This document shows, piece by piece, positions 21,038 through 29,605 of a stretch of DNA of 64,000 nucleotides. A model generated the notes under the pieces. The model saw nothing but the letters and a program-made list of their open reading frames with translations, was not told the DNA's origin and ran no database searches. The stretch is from Hoeflea sp. Lineage in GTDB: Bacteria > Pseudomonadota > Alphaproteobacteria > Rhizobiales > Rhizobiaceae. The DNA is taken from positions 186,001 to 250,000 of the forward strand of contig JAHRFE010000029.1 of NCBI GenBank assembly GCA_019084245.1. The letters are read 5' to 3'. The stretch's first letter is position 1, and each line of letters starts with the position of its first letter. The position numbers and the translations under genes are program-made.

Positions 21038-21420
21038 CACGCCACCGGTGCGTCGTGCGGATGGCCCTTGACGATCACTGCACCGGCAGCAATCGAGGTG
21101 CCGCCGTTCTTCGTGATCACCGTTTTCAGGTATCGCTTTGTGCCGATGTAACCGACCTTCACCACGCTGTCGGCTTCCAGACTGGCCGGGAAAGTGCCGA
21201 CAAGGTGAGCCGCCGCAACGTCGGTGTAGGTGCCGCCGCTGGTGTCGCATTCGGTCAGCTTGGCCGTGAAATCACCAGCCGACACGATGGCGCCGGTGTT
21301 GATCACGATGGCAGCACTCTCGAACCCCAGGAGGTCGATTGCGGCGCTGGTGTCGGTGGCGGACAGAACGGCAGGCGCAACCACCTGCACTGCTCCGATG
21401 TTGTTTGCGAGATCGCGCAT
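21037..21420 (-). CDS. putative head decoration-type protein
   Basis: Product of 127 residues rich in Ala, Val, Thr and Gly, with alternating beta-prone segments (LGFESAAIVINTGA, ADSVVKVGYIGTKRYLKTVI). Proteins of this size and composition are commonly encoded just after HK97-type capsid genes and may stabilise the shell. An AAGGAG ribosome site precedes the ATG. Assignment is by position and composition, not motif. Confidence 0.6.
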   Translation of the reverse strand: MRDLANNIGAVQVVAPAVLSATDTSAAIDLLGFESAAIVINTGAIVSAGDFTAKLTECDTSGGTYTDVAAAHLVGTFPASLEADSVVKVGYIGTKRYLKTVITKNGGTSIAAGAVIVKGHPHDAPVA

Positions 21421-21432
21421 GGTCAGTTCTCC

Positions 21433-22608
21433 TTAAACGGCCATCTTGAGCTTGCGGAACCGGGCAGCCTGCAGCACGCGGCCACCGACACGGCGGGTTG
21501 CGTGGATGCGGGTCAGGCCCTTGGTTGCGAGCAGATACGGGTTGACGAGGATCGACATCGAAAGCCGATCGACGATGCGATAGGCGGAGAAGTCGCCGAA
21601 CAGGATCGGGAACGTGCCCGATGCGATGTCAGGCATATCGACGGCTTCGATCACCGGACGGCCAAGGATGGTTTCCGGCTGCCCTGCCTGGAAGCTTGGC
21701 TGCCAGAGGTAATTCCCGTTGCCGTCCTTCAGCTTGCGCACGGTGGCAAGCGTGGTGCCGTTCATCATCCATGAGCCGGCATTCCGGTACATGGCCGGCT
21801 GCGCGTACATGAGCGTGATCAGCGGATCAGCGGCAAGCACGGTGGCATGGCCGTTGACGGTGTTTGCGATGTCCGCATTGGTCATCAGGCCTTCCGGCTG
21901 TTTGACGCCGTCGCCATTGACGAACGCGGTCGATTCCTTCTTTCCGAAGTCCTCGGCAAGCGCCAGGCGCACTTCCTGCTCCGCTGTGCCGCCACTGTCC
22001 GACAGGAGCTCGTTCGAGATGTCGACGAACGTCATCAGCTTGCGGGCAGGAACTTCAACCTGTCCGAAGGTCACGGTCGATTCTTCGCTGTCCTCGCCTT
22101 CACCTTCCCACTGGGCATTCGTGCCGGCGGTGCGCTTCGGATACTTGACCGAAGGGCTTGCGATGTTGCGCACCGATGCGACCGACCGCACCGGCGAATA
22201 CTCGACCAGGTCACGGATGAACTCGGTCGACATTTCCGCCGGGGCCAGATAGCCGCCCTGTTCGTCATTCGAGACGGTGAGCGCCTTCAGTTCGGCTTCC
22301 GGGGCATTGTCGCCGCGGCGAAGATAAGCGCCGAACGCCTTCTTCTCGGCCTTGGCCTCTTCGGTCGCGTCGTCACCATTGCCGCCGCCAGCCGGGCGAT
22401 TGGCCTTGGTCTCGACCGCCTTCAGCCGCTCTTCGAGCTTGGTCAGGTCAGGCGCGGCGGCCTTTTCTTCGACCTTTTTCAGCCGTTCGTCGACACTCTT
22501 CGTGAGGTCGTCCAGCGCCTTGGTGACGACGTTGACCGGATCTTCCTCATCGCCCTTTCGGTCGATAGCCACGCTTCCGCGCAGCGCCTCTTTGGTGAGA
22601 TGTTTCAT
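21433..22608 (-). CDS. HK97-fold major capsid protein
   Basis: Shell protein of 391 residues. The first ~115 residues are a charged coiled-coil delta/scaffold domain (LDDLTKSVDERLKKVEEKA, quoted in part), normally removed by the prohead protease. The capsid domain follows, with SNDEQGGYLAPAEMSTEFI, the SPVRSVASVRN strand and a C-terminal MPDIASGTFPILFGDFSAY. The ATG at 22608 has AAAGGA upstream; the frame stays open further but without protein-like sequence. Confidence 0.93.
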   Translation of the reverse strand: MKHLTKEALRGSVAIDRKGDEEDPVNVVTKALDDLTKSVDERLKKVEEKAAAPDLTKLEERLKAVETKANRPAGGGNGDDATEEAKAEKKAFGAYLRRGDNAPEAELKALTVSNDEQGGYLAPAEMSTEFIRDLVEYSPVRSVASVRNIASPSVKYPKRTAGTNAQWEGEGEDSEESTVTFGQVEVPARKLMTFVDISNELLSDSGGTAEQEVRLALAEDFGKKESTAFVNGDGVKQPEGLMTNADIANTVNGHATVLAADPLITLMYAQPAMYRNAGSWMMNGTTLATVRKLKDGNGNYLWQPSFQAGQPETILGRPVIEAVDMPDIASGTFPILFGDFSAYRIVDRLSMSILVNPYLLATKGLTRIHATRRVGGRVLQAARFRKLKMAV

Positions 22609-22609
22609 C

Positions 22610-23113
22610 TCATGTCCTTTCGATATGCGCGGTTGCGCGGTTGATGGCAGCGGCGATGTTGAGCGCCAGGACTGCCGATTTGGCGGAAGTGACCTTCGCG
22701 CCGGCATGCATGGGGATCGTCACGAGGGACGCCTCAAGCAATTCGAGTGATTTGATGGTGCGGCCGCCGCCGGTTCTGGCGCTGGCCTTTTTGGTGATGA
22801 AGCCGATCGACAGGCCGCGCACGGCACCGGACTTGACCAGCGCATTGACTTCACGGGCGCGGGCAACGTCATCGACCAACAGCTTCCCGGTGATGTGGAA
22901 ACCATCGGCCTTCTCTTCGGCAGTGTCCCAGGTTCCGACCGGGTCGTTCATGTCATGGCCGAACAGCATCGGGATCGGCAGCTTGGCGCCCTTGAAAGCA
23001 CCGGGCTCGATCCAATCGCCAATGCGATCCGGCTCGCCGAATTTCCACGCGATACCGGCGACGGAACCGGCGTCACCCGCGATGATCTTCGTTTCGATGA
23101 AGAGACGTTCCAT
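22610..23113 (-). CDS. HK97-family prohead protease
   Basis: Serine protease of 167 residues that trims the capsid scaffold domain during maturation. The catalytic His is in MLFGHDMNDPVGTW and the catalytic Ser in SGAVRGLSIGF, both in normal positions. It starts at the ATG 23113, which overlaps the portal stop by one base, and it ends one base before the capsid ATG. Confidence 0.92.
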   Translation of the reverse strand: MERLFIETKIIAGDAGSVAGIAWKFGEPDRIGDWIEPGAFKGAKLPIPMLFGHDMNDPVGTWDTAEEKADGFHITGKLLVDDVARAREVNALVKSGAVRGLSIGFITKKASARTGGGRTIKSLELLEASLVTIPMHAGAKVTSAKSAVLALNIAAAINRATAHIERT

Positions 23114-24303
23114 CAAGCGGCCTCCGCTGGCGCTGGTGCGCGGTCAGGGTTGATGTTCGGGTTTTTGTAATCGTCGAGGCGATCAGCCGGCCGCGGCGCC
23201 ATGCCCAGCCAATCGCGGGCTTCATCTGCCGAAAGAACCTCGGAAGCGCGAAGGCTGTTGATCGCGGTGGCGCGGGCAACCAGATCGGCCCTGGTCAGGT
23301 CGTCGCGGTCGATGACCACGCGGTAGGTGCTCCGCTCATCAGCCGGGATCAGGGCGCGGGTAAGTGCTGATTCCGTGACGCGGATCCAGGCTTCAAGGGT
23401 CTCGACCATGTAGGACCGGGCGGCGGTCTCATAGTTCGACCAGGTTGCGCGGTCGTGATTGAACAGCATCGAGGGCGGAACACCGAAGGCCCGGCCGATC
23501 TCGACCACCTGTTCCTTTTTCAGCTCGAGGAACTGCGCATCGGTCGACTTGAACTCGGCCGGATGGAACTTCGCGCCGCCGAACAGGATTGCGGTCTTGC
23601 CGCTGTTCTCTGGCGAGCCGTGAGCCTCTTCCCAGCTCTTCTTCATCCGGTTGAACGGCGCTTCATCCAACCATTCCGAAAACTCAATCCAGCCACCGGG
23701 CCGCGCCGCGTTCTTGAACAGCTTGCCGGCACGATCCGCCATGAGATGGGCAACGCCGATGCTTTCTCGGGCGAGGCTCAGCGGGCTTCGTGAAAACGGG
23801 CCGCGGATATGAACGACCTCGTCAGCCGGCACCGGGCGGGTGCCGAGTTGATAGCGGGGTTCGCCCGTGTCGGTGTCGAATTGAACGGTGAGACTTCGAT
23901 AGGCGATAATCTCGCGAAGCTCGCCACCGGGCTTGTTGAGCCATTGAGCGCCGCCGAAATCATTGGTGAGCGCGGCTGACACAAGATCGCGGACGCCTTC
24001 AAACGGGCTGCTCCAGTCGTTCCAATGGCTGGTCAGAAAGCGGCTTGCCGGATGGTCGGGCGCGTCAATCTGTCGGGCGCCTTCCACCCGCACCACGCGG
24101 CGATCAAGCGCGGCGACACCTTCCGAGATCAGACGGATTGCAAGCTGCACGGATGGCACCTGAAGGGCCTCGGTTGCCGAGATCGCGAACGATCCGCCAA
24201 GCGTCCCGCCCGTGAACAGCCGCAACTCTTCCTCAGTCGGGCTGGCCAGGCTCTTGCGATCCTGCACGCTGAAAATCTTCCGCAATCTGGCGAACACCGA
24301 CAT
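23113..24303 (-). CDS. HK97-family portal protein
   Basis: Dodecameric vertex ring through which DNA is packaged, 396 residues. Recognised by VPSVQLAIRLISEGVAAL near the start, the GGAKFHPAEFKSTDAQFLE region, IGRAFGVPPSMLFNH and TWSNYETAARSYMVETLEAW. It is the first gene of the leftward head operon, with a likely promoter at 24341-24370. The length is close to normal for the family. Confidence 0.92.
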   Translation of the reverse strand: MSVFARLRKIFSVQDRKSLASPTEEELRLFTGGTLGGSFAISATEALQVPSVQLAIRLISEGVAALDRRVVRVEGARQIDAPDHPASRFLTSHWNDWSSPFEGVRDLVSAALTNDFGGAQWLNKPGGELREIIAYRSLTVQFDTDTGEPRYQLGTRPVPADEVVHIRGPFSRSPLSLARESIGVAHLMADRAGKLFKNAARPGGWIEFSEWLDEAPFNRMKKSWEEAHGSPENSGKTAILFGGAKFHPAEFKSTDAQFLELKKEQVVEIGRAFGVPPSMLFNHDRATWSNYETAARSYMVETLEAWIRVTESALTRALIPADERSTYRVVIDRDDLTRADLVARATAINSLRASEVLSADEARDWLGMAPRPADRLDDYKNPNINPDRAPAPAEAA

Positions 24304-24340
24304 CTCTCCAAGGGGAGGATTAATATCCCATCGACGTCAC

Positions 24341-24403
24341 ACTATAGGAATTTCATCCTGATATCAACAATAGTGAACGATTGTGCTATTATCGTTCACT
24401 ATT
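24341..24403. promoter_or_regulatory. divergent control region with 13-bp inverted repeat
   Basis: Between the portal and tape-measure starts. For the leftward operon, TTGTTG (24370-24365) and TATAGT (24346-24341) are 18 bases apart on the minus strand. A perfect inverted repeat, AATAGTGAACGAT (24369-24381) and ATCGTTCACTATT (24391-24403) with a 9-base spacer, abuts the -35 box. A further CTATTATCG half site overlaps its right arm. A repressor or activator of late genes probably binds here. Confidence 0.6.
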
Positions 24404-24423
24404 ATCGAACGAAAGGGTTTCGG

Positions 24424-26241
24424 ATGGTTGCGACGGTGGGTTCAATCAGGGTCGCGTTTGACGCTGACCTTCGGCAATACGAGGCCAGCCTGAAGCGCGG
24501 TGAGCGCGTGACGGACAAGGCCACCGGGAACATGGGGCGCGGCGTCCTGGCGCTGCAGCGACGGTTCTCTGGCCTTGGCAGCGGTATCGGTGCGGCTGCC
24601 TTCAGCGGCCTTGCAGCGGGCGCTGTGGCATCGCTGGCGCCAATCCTCAGCATGACCGCGGCGCTGGGCAAAGCCAGAAGCGCGGTCAGCGATTTCGACA
24701 AGATCGCCAAATCGGCAAAGGCAACCGGACTCGACAGCGACTTTTATCAGAAACTCGCCTATGGCGCCGATCTGGCCGGCGTGAGCACTGAAGAACTCAA
24801 TGCCAGCATGATCGCGTTCATCCGCAACAGCGGCCTTGCGGCGGTCGGCCAGGGCGAACTTGCGGGCAAGCTGAAAGAACTCAATCCCGAACTTCTCAAG
24901 CAACTGCAGACCGCGAAAACGCAGGAAGAGCGCTTCCGCCTGGTCGCGGACGCGGTCAAGGCAGCAACCTCCGAAACCGAGAAGGCCGCGATTGCCTCGG
25001 CTGCCTTCGGTCGCAACGGCGCGAAGATGGTTGAATTGTTGAAAGGCGGCGCGGACGGGTTCGACCGAATGGCAGCGGAAGCCCGGCGACTCGGCATCGT
25101 CATCGATCGGGATCTTCTGGCCCGTGCCGAAGAGATGAACGATCAGTTGAGCACGGCAAGTCGGATCATGGATCTGGAATTTTCGAAGGCGATGATCGAT
25201 CTCGCGCCGATCCTGATTTCAACCGCTCGGCTTGCCGGCGACGTGGCCGGCGCCATCCGCTCGATTGTCGACAGCATGAAAGCCCTGCAGGACAAATCCA
25301 AGCAGGGCCTTCTGGAAACGCTCGCTGAGAAACAGGCCAGCCTCAAAAAGGCCCAGTCCTCCAGCGTTGCGGGTTTTATCTTGCGGGGCGCGGATGGTGA
25401 TGGCCTCAATCGCCTCAAAGGCGAAATCGCCACGATCGAGGCAGAACTGAAGAACCGGGCAATCGAAGAGCTCCGGACCGGCCTCACCCGGCAGGCCGCC
25501 GAACTGCAGCGGCCGACGGCCACAGATCCGGACACGGGCGGCGGAAGCAGCAAGAGCCGGGACAAGGCCGCCGAATCTGCCTTGCGCGAAGCCCAGGCGG
25601 TTCGGGATCTGATCAGCGAGCTCGAGTTCGAACGCGACGTGATGTCCATGTCAGAAACCGACCGCCGAGCCGCCGAAGCGCTGAGGCAGGCCGGGGCAGC
25701 TGCCACCGATGAACAGCGACAAATGATTGTGGGTCTGGTCGGTGCGATTGATCAACAGCGGAAGGCTCAGGACCAGTTGAACGAGACAACCGAATTTTTC
25801 GGCGATCTGGCCCATGATGCATTCACGGACATGATTCCGGCCATCGAAACGGGAAACAAAGCGCTTGATCGCCTGGTTAACTCGCTGATCGAAGCCGTTG
25901 CGCAAGCCGCCTTCCTGGGCAAGGGGCCGCTTGCTGGCCTGTTTGGCGGCGGCAGTGGCGGCGGCATGTTCGGCTTCCTGGGCGGCATGATCGGGGAAGG
26001 ACAGACCTTCCCCGGCCAATCAGGCGGCAGTGCGGAACGGATCGATCATCTCTCCGACGACGTCAGGCCAGACATGCAGGATCTCGGACCGAGCATCGTC
26101 ACGGGTGACGGTGACAAACTGCAGGTGCCCGCCAACGCCGTACCGCGGCGTGTCGCCCTCGACCAGCGGGTTCACGTCCTTCCGCCGGCGCATCGCATCC
26201 ATGAAGCTGAGCGCGCGCGGCCGGAGTCCGTCGCGGCATAG
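24424..26241 (+). CDS. phage tail tape-measure-like protein, abnormal C-terminus
   Basis: Product of 605 residues resembling lambda-family tape-measure proteins: an N-terminal VGSIRVAFDADLRQYEASL opening, Ala/Gly-rich hydrophobic helices at 60-80, long coiled-coil stretches, and a Gly-rich FGGGSGGGMFGFLGGMIG near 515-530. Residues 533-605 are encoded antisense to the 3' end of the next gene and do not look protein-like, so the natural C-terminus is probably lost or replaced. It is the only rightward gene in the structural half. AAAGGG precedes the ATG at 24424. Confidence 0.72.
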   Translation: MVATVGSIRVAFDADLRQYEASLKRGERVTDKATGNMGRGVLALQRRFSGLGSGIGAAAFSGLAAGAVASLAPILSMTAALGKARSAVSDFDKIAKSAKATGLDSDFYQKLAYGADLAGVSTEELNASMIAFIRNSGLAAVGQGELAGKLKELNPELLKQLQTAKTQEERFRLVADAVKAATSETEKAAIASAAFGRNGAKMVELLKGGADGFDRMAAEARRLGIVIDRDLLARAEEMNDQLSTASRIMDLEFSKAMIDLAPILISTARLAGDVAGAIRSIVDSMKALQDKSKQGLLETLAEKQASLKKAQSSSVAGFILRGADGDGLNRLKGEIATIEAELKNRAIEELRTGLTRQAAELQRPTATDPDTGGGSSKSRDKAAESALREAQAVRDLISELEFERDVMSMSETDRRAAEALRQAGAAATDEQRQMIVGLVGAIDQQRKAQDQLNETTEFFGDLAHDAFTDMIPAIETGNKALDRLVNSLIEAVAQAAFLGKGPLAGLFGGGSGGGMFGFLGGMIGEGQTFPGQSGGSAERIDHLSDDVRPDMQDLGPSIVTGDGDKLQVPANAVPRRVALDQRVHVLPPAHRIHEAERARPESVAA

Positions 26242-26763
26242 ATCCTCCCAGGTCACGTTCATGGCCTCGATGTCAACGGTGATGTCGGGGCCAGCAGCCC
26301 AAAAGGCGGGCAGCCGGTACAGCTTCCACGGTGCCATCTCTTCAAGCCCATCTTCACCATGATCGAGCGTCAATTCGAATGTTCTCATGACGCCAACAAG
26401 TGGCCCGGCCTTCTCTGAAAACCCGGCCACGGCTATCTCCGACTGAGCTTCACCCGGGATACCGCCCACGGATTCGACCGCTTCGCGAACCCTTGGCGCA
26501 TAGTCTTGCTCGAGTCGCTTGACCAGATCATGAAAGGTGTTGGAGCCGCTGGTGATCTCAATCATGGGCGAGGTAATCGCGACGAGGTGCGCCAACGCGC
26601 CGACAACATTGTCAGCGCCGCGGCCGAAGATGGCGGCCGGGATCTCGGGCAACGCGATTGCTTTGTTCTTCACGCCCATGAGCCGCCCATCGGCGGTATA
26701 GAGCGCGCCGTCGATGGCGATTTCAATGCTATGTTCACGGACCAGGGTGATGAACGCGCTCAT
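26020..26763 (-). CDS. element protein of unknown function, 247 residues
   Basis: Not recognised with certainty. The N-terminus (ITLVREHSIEIAIDGALYTADGRLMGVKNKA, quoted in part) has the beta-strand layout of Ntn-hydrolase (proteasome-like) folds, but no nucleophile is obvious. It ends the leftward early operon; its ATG overlaps the upstream stop by four bases. Its last 222 bases are antisense to the tape-measure reading frame. The protein-like composition of the overlap favours this gene as the real one there. Confidence 0.65.
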   Translation of the reverse strand: MSAFITLVREHSIEIAIDGALYTADGRLMGVKNKAIALPEIPAAIFGRGADNVVGALAHLVAITSPMIEITSGSNTFHDLVKRLEQDYAPRVREAVESVGGIPGEAQSEIAVAGFSEKAGPLVGVMRTFELTLDHGEDGLEEMAPWKLYRLPAFWAAGPDITVDIEAMNVTWEDLCRDGLRPRALSFMDAMRRRKDVNPLVEGDTPRYGVGGHLQFVTVTRDDARSEILHVWPDVVGEMIDPFRTAA

Positions 26764-27212
26764 GCAGCACCGCCTTCCGCTGCCTCAGCCGCGGCCATCG
26801 CCTTCGCCAGTACTTCGCTGTAAGTCTCGCCGTGGTAGGCATGGCAAATCACCTCGAGCGCGGGCCGGGCAACTTCGCTCATTGGCCAGTCGATTTCATC
26901 GAGATCGACTTCGGCCATCAACGTCATTTTGCCATCCTCGCCAAGCCGCTTCAGCCCGCTATCGAGAATAGCCCTGATCATGGCTGCATTGCCGTCCAGG
27001 GTCAGGCGTTCGATCAGGCCGAAGGAATTGAAGCCCCGGTCCATCCAATCCGGAACGATCAGGCCGGCGGCTGTTTCGAGCGCCGCGATGCTCTTCAAAT
27101 TGAAATGCAGATAGGCATCGTCGCCGGCGAGCGGGAACGCCACTCGGCTTTTGCTTTGCCGGTCTTTGGCGGCCTGGGCTTCGGAAATGGTGGCGTGTTC
27201 AGTGGTCATCAT
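26760..27212 (-). CDS. possible tail-assembly-chaperone-like protein
   Basis: Product of 150 residues, helical and acidic. The layout (FNLKSIAALETAAGLIVPDWMDRG, then LDGNAAMIRAILDSGLKRLGE, each quoted in part) resembles gp10/TAC-type tail chaperones that normally precede a tape-measure gene, but the match is by impression only. It is in the middle of the leftward early operon with four-base overlaps on both sides. Confidence 0.55.
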   Translation of the reverse strand: MMTTEHATISEAQAAKDRQSKSRVAFPLAGDDAYLHFNLKSIAALETAAGLIVPDWMDRGFNSFGLIERLTLDGNAAMIRAILDSGLKRLGEDGKMTLMAEVDLDEIDWPMSEVARPALEVICHAYHGETYSEVLAKAMAAAEAAEGGAA

Positions 27213-27496
27213 CGATCCTTTCTTGTGGGGAAACTGAATACTTTCGCATTGGGCCTACACGGCGGAACGCCCTCAACGTCTTGGCGGGAGATTTCAGCTC
27301 CAATAGCCTCTCGGAAAATCTCCATTTTCTCAGCCGTCGCGTAAAAGCCGGCCTCGTCGTCACCGTTGATGCTCTCAAGCGAACGCATATTGCTGCGCTC
27401 GAACCGGTGGTGGACTCTCTGAAATTCGTGAGCGTCCCGGACGCCGCGAAGGATCCGGGCAATGCGCTCGATTTGTCGGGGATTGAACAGCGTCAT
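27209..27496 (-). CDS. element protein of unknown function, 95 residues
   Basis: Small basic protein with no recognised family. Support for it as a real gene is the four-base overlap with both neighbours (ATGA at each end) in an otherwise gap-free operon. An ATG start at 27496 is used. Confidence 0.6.
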   Translation of the reverse strand: MTLFNPRQIERIARILRGVRDAHEFQRVHHRFERSNMRSLESINGDDEAGFYATAEKMEIFREAIGAEISRQDVEGVPPCRPNAKVFSFPTRKDR

Positions 27497-27804
27497 GCCG
27501 CACCTTTGGGATTGTCGCTGTTTGGCCAGATCGTCGGATGTTGACGCCGGACTTCGGCATAGACCGCCTCAGCAAAAGCGTTCACCTCATCGCGAATACT
27601 GTCGTGTGCCATGCCCTGCACCTGCAGGCGCGCATAGAGCCGTCGGCAGGTCACTTGCCAGAAGCGATCAGCCGCGGCGCCGTGCTTGATCGTCAGAACC
27701 CGTGCGGTCTCGCGAACAAACGCAATCTCGCGATCCACCGGGAATGCAATGATCTCTGCCATCGTCTTCACCTCCGGTTGGTTGAATAGATCGAGCTGTT
27801 TCAT
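27493..27804 (-). CDS. DUF6074-like protein
   Basis: Product of 103 residues resembling the DUF6074 proteins common in rhizobial phages and plasmids: an IIAFPVDREIAFVRETAR start followed by a short helical body (DRFWQVTCRRLYARLQVQG). Function unknown. It overlaps its upstream and downstream neighbours by four bases each. Confidence 0.6.
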   Translation of the reverse strand: MKQLDLFNQPEVKTMAEIIAFPVDREIAFVRETARVLTIKHGAAADRFWQVTCRRLYARLQVQGMAHDSIRDEVNAFAEAVYAEVRRQHPTIWPNSDNPKGAA

Positions 27805-28631
27805 GCCGCTCGCTCCTTCAGTCTGTCGCCATTCCCATGAGGCGCTGCCTCTTGGAGCTCCGCTGGGGGATGATCCCCCAGACCCGCAATCAACCCCGCT
27901 GCGCGGGCTTGCTCTGATTGGAGACGATGAAGGGATGGTAGCTTTTCGAGCTTTGACGCAAGTGTGTCGCCATTCCCTGTTATATCTATTCGCGACACAC
28001 TTGCGTCACGCCGTCTTTCCCACGTGCGCCGGGAAATTCCTTCGACCTCCCAAGGCTTCAGCCGAGACAGCGAGGCGGCCTCATAGGAAGCGCGATCTTT
28101 CCGACCAACAGCCCGGCGTTTCTGTTCCTGCCTGATCCGGTCGCGTTCACGCTTGGCAGCCTTCGCCTGCTTTTTCCGGTCCGCTGTCGACATGTCACAA
28201 GCACCGATCGTGCGCAGGCCCAGCCGTGTTCGCTCTGCCATCGTGACCGAGAGGAGCTTCGCCACTGCATCAGCCTTGATCATCAGCCGGCGCTTCATTC
28301 CGAGCGCTTCAATCATCTCGAGCGAAACCGCGTCAATCCAGGGCGCCCACTTCGCGCACCACGGTTTCACGTCTTGTGTGCGCGGAGTCAGCGCAACGGC
28401 ACGGACGTAGGCCAAACAGGTATCGACATCATCGGTCCCGGCCGGGTTCGGAATCATCGCGCCATGCCGGGCACGGATCAGCTTTTCGATCTCGCGGACC
28501 CGCTGCAGTTCTCGCGAATATGACCAATCCTGCCGGGGCGCGCGTTTCCGCCCCGGCTTCTCTTTCCAAATCACCCGGCCGAGCATGACTTGCTCGGATC
28601 CATCGCGTTTTTTCGTGGTGGTGGCCTTCAT
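27801..28631 (-). CDS. putative DNA-binding/replication-associated protein
   Basis: Product of 276 residues, strongly basic. The C-terminal half has a coiled Lys/Arg/Gln stretch (KKQAKAAKRERDRIRQEQKRR, shortened here) followed by LKPWEVEGISRRTWERRR, a helix-turn-helix-like motif seen in plasmid and phage accessory proteins. The gene contains a 17-bp perfect inverted repeat at 27954-28008. That fits a replication protein with an internal origin, but the role is inferred only. The ATG at 28631 gives a four-base overlap upstream. Confidence 0.6.
   Translation of the reverse strand: MKATTTKKRDGSEQVMLGRVIWKEKPGRKRAPRQDWSYSRELQRVREIEKLIRARHGAMIPNPAGTDDVDTCLAYVRAVALTPRTQDVKPWCAKWAPWIDAVSLEMIEALGMKRRLMIKADAVAKLLSVTMAERTRLGLRTIGACDMSTADRKKQAKAAKRERDRIRQEQKRRAVGRKDRASYEAASLSRLKPWEVEGISRRTWERRRDASVSRIDITGNGDTLASKLEKLPSLHRLQSEQARAAGLIAGLGDHPPAELQEAAPHGNGDRLKERAA
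27954..28008. repeat. 17-bp perfect inverted repeat inside the replication-like gene
   Basis: Left arm 27954-27970 (TGACGCAAGTGTGTCGC) and its exact complement at 27992-28008, with a 21-base spacer containing the AT stretch GTTATATCTATT. It could be an origin stem-loop, a protein-binding site or an mRNA hairpin. Confidence 0.65.
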
Positions 28632-28810
28632 CGCCGCGCCTCCGCGATCGCTTGGCAGGCCTCGACAGGTGAGAGGCCGAACCGGTCCCTCAATGCCGGA
28701 ACAATCGGCTGAGGCTTCTCGTAGTCGCGGAGAGAGCGAAGCCATGCCGCGGCCTGATCGACCGCAGCTGAGTGCTCATGCTCGGCGGGTGTGGGGTCCA
28801 GCGCGCTCAT
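28628..28810 (-). CDS. small element protein, 60 residues
   Basis: No family recognised. It is helical (AAVDQAAAWLRSLRDYEK, then PVEACQAIAEARR) and overlaps both neighbours by four bases, which supports it as a real operon member. The ATG at 28810 is preferred to one nine bases upstream. Confidence 0.6.
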   Translation of the reverse strand: MSALDPTPAEHEHSAAVDQAAAWLRSLRDYEKPQPIVPALRDRFGLSPVEACQAIAEARR

Positions 28811-29073
28811 TCGCGCCACCCCTTGGATATGCGACCACCTTTTTCGATGATGGTGAAATCTGGTTCCCGCCCGGTGGCGGGTCCGAACTCAGATTCGAGT
28901 ATGTCGTCAATCAGCTCGCGGGCTTGTTGCAGACTGTCCATCGCGGTCGAAGCGACCACCTGCAACGCGATTCCGTCCTGTTGGTCGATGGTGTTCCCGG
29001 CGGCCAGATACAGCGCTTGGAGTAGGCTCTGTGCTTTGCCAAGGGCGTCGTCGAGTTGAACTTGCTTGCTCAT
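28807..29073 (-). CDS. small element protein, 88 residues
   Basis: Acidic helical protein beginning MSKQVQLDDALGKAQSLL, with no recognised family. Its middle (LYLAAGNTIDQQDGIALQVVAS) resembles small regulatory proteins of phage early operons that keep company with DUF6074-type genes. It overlaps both neighbours by four bases. Confidence 0.55.
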   Translation of the reverse strand: MSKQVQLDDALGKAQSLLQALYLAAGNTIDQQDGIALQVVASTAMDSLQQARELIDDILESEFGPATGREPDFTIIEKGGRISKGWRE

Positions 29074-29324
29074 TTGCGAACCTCCCGCTGAAACGCATGA
29101 CTGAGGTTTTGCGCCCGCTGCTGCAAGACCACCTGCAGACACAAAATCTGCTCAGAGGCCCCGCTGCGAACCATGCCGTCGAACACCTCTTCTCCTAGTT
29201 CGCTGAACATCAGATCCGCGATTAAATCGGTCAGGATTCTCACCTCGTAGATAAGGGTTTCGACCGTTCGGGGAAGCTTGCCTTGCGGCTCCATGTCCGC
29301 TCGGGTATTGTCGTGGTTGTTCAT
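29070..29324 (-). CDS. small element protein, 84 residues
   Basis: No family recognised. The chosen ATG at 29324 has TGGAGGG eight bases upstream, the best ribosome site in the operon. An alternative ATG at 29417 would overlap the excisionase-like gene by four bases and add 31 residues. The body is helical with an Ile/Leu-rich stretch (VETLIYEVRILTDLIADLM). Confidence 0.55.
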   Translation of the reverse strand: MNNHDNTRADMEPQGKLPRTVETLIYEVRILTDLIADLMFSELGEEVFDGMVRSGASEQILCLQVVLQQRAQNLSHAFQREVRK

Positions 29325-29413
29325 TTCAATTCCCTCCAGGGGTTTGGTTGAACCATGGTCCGGCAGCGCTCGAACGCTGGCCGGGCCGTTTGCGTTTTGA
29401 TGGACGCCCGCTC

Positions 29414-29605
29414 TCATGCTGCGTCTTCCATGAAGAAAGCGATCAGCTTTGCCCGGCTGGCGACGTATCGCTCGCCGACCTGCTTAACCATCGGCAGCTT
29501 TCCCGTGGTGATCATGTGATAGGTCTGCTGATACGATCGGCCGATCAGCTTGCCGATTTCCCCGACACCCCAAATGAGGTCCAGTGGGTCTGTATTCTGT
29601 TTCAT
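29414..29605 (-). CDS. AlpA/Xis-type helix-turn-helix DNA-binding protein
   Basis: Product of 63 residues with a MerR-like winged HTH: WGVGEIGKLIGRSYQQTYHMI, then the wing LPMVKQVGERYVASRAKLIAFF (shortened). This is the AlpA/excisionase pattern, fitting a recombination directionality factor or activator of the integrase. It is the first gene of the leftward operon. The ATG at 29605 has AAAGG nine bases upstream. The same frame is open far upstream, through the regulatory region, without protein character. Confidence 0.78.
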   Translation of the reverse strand: MKQNTDPLDLIWGVGEIGKLIGRSYQQTYHMITTGKLPMVKQVGERYVASRAKLIAFFMEDAA

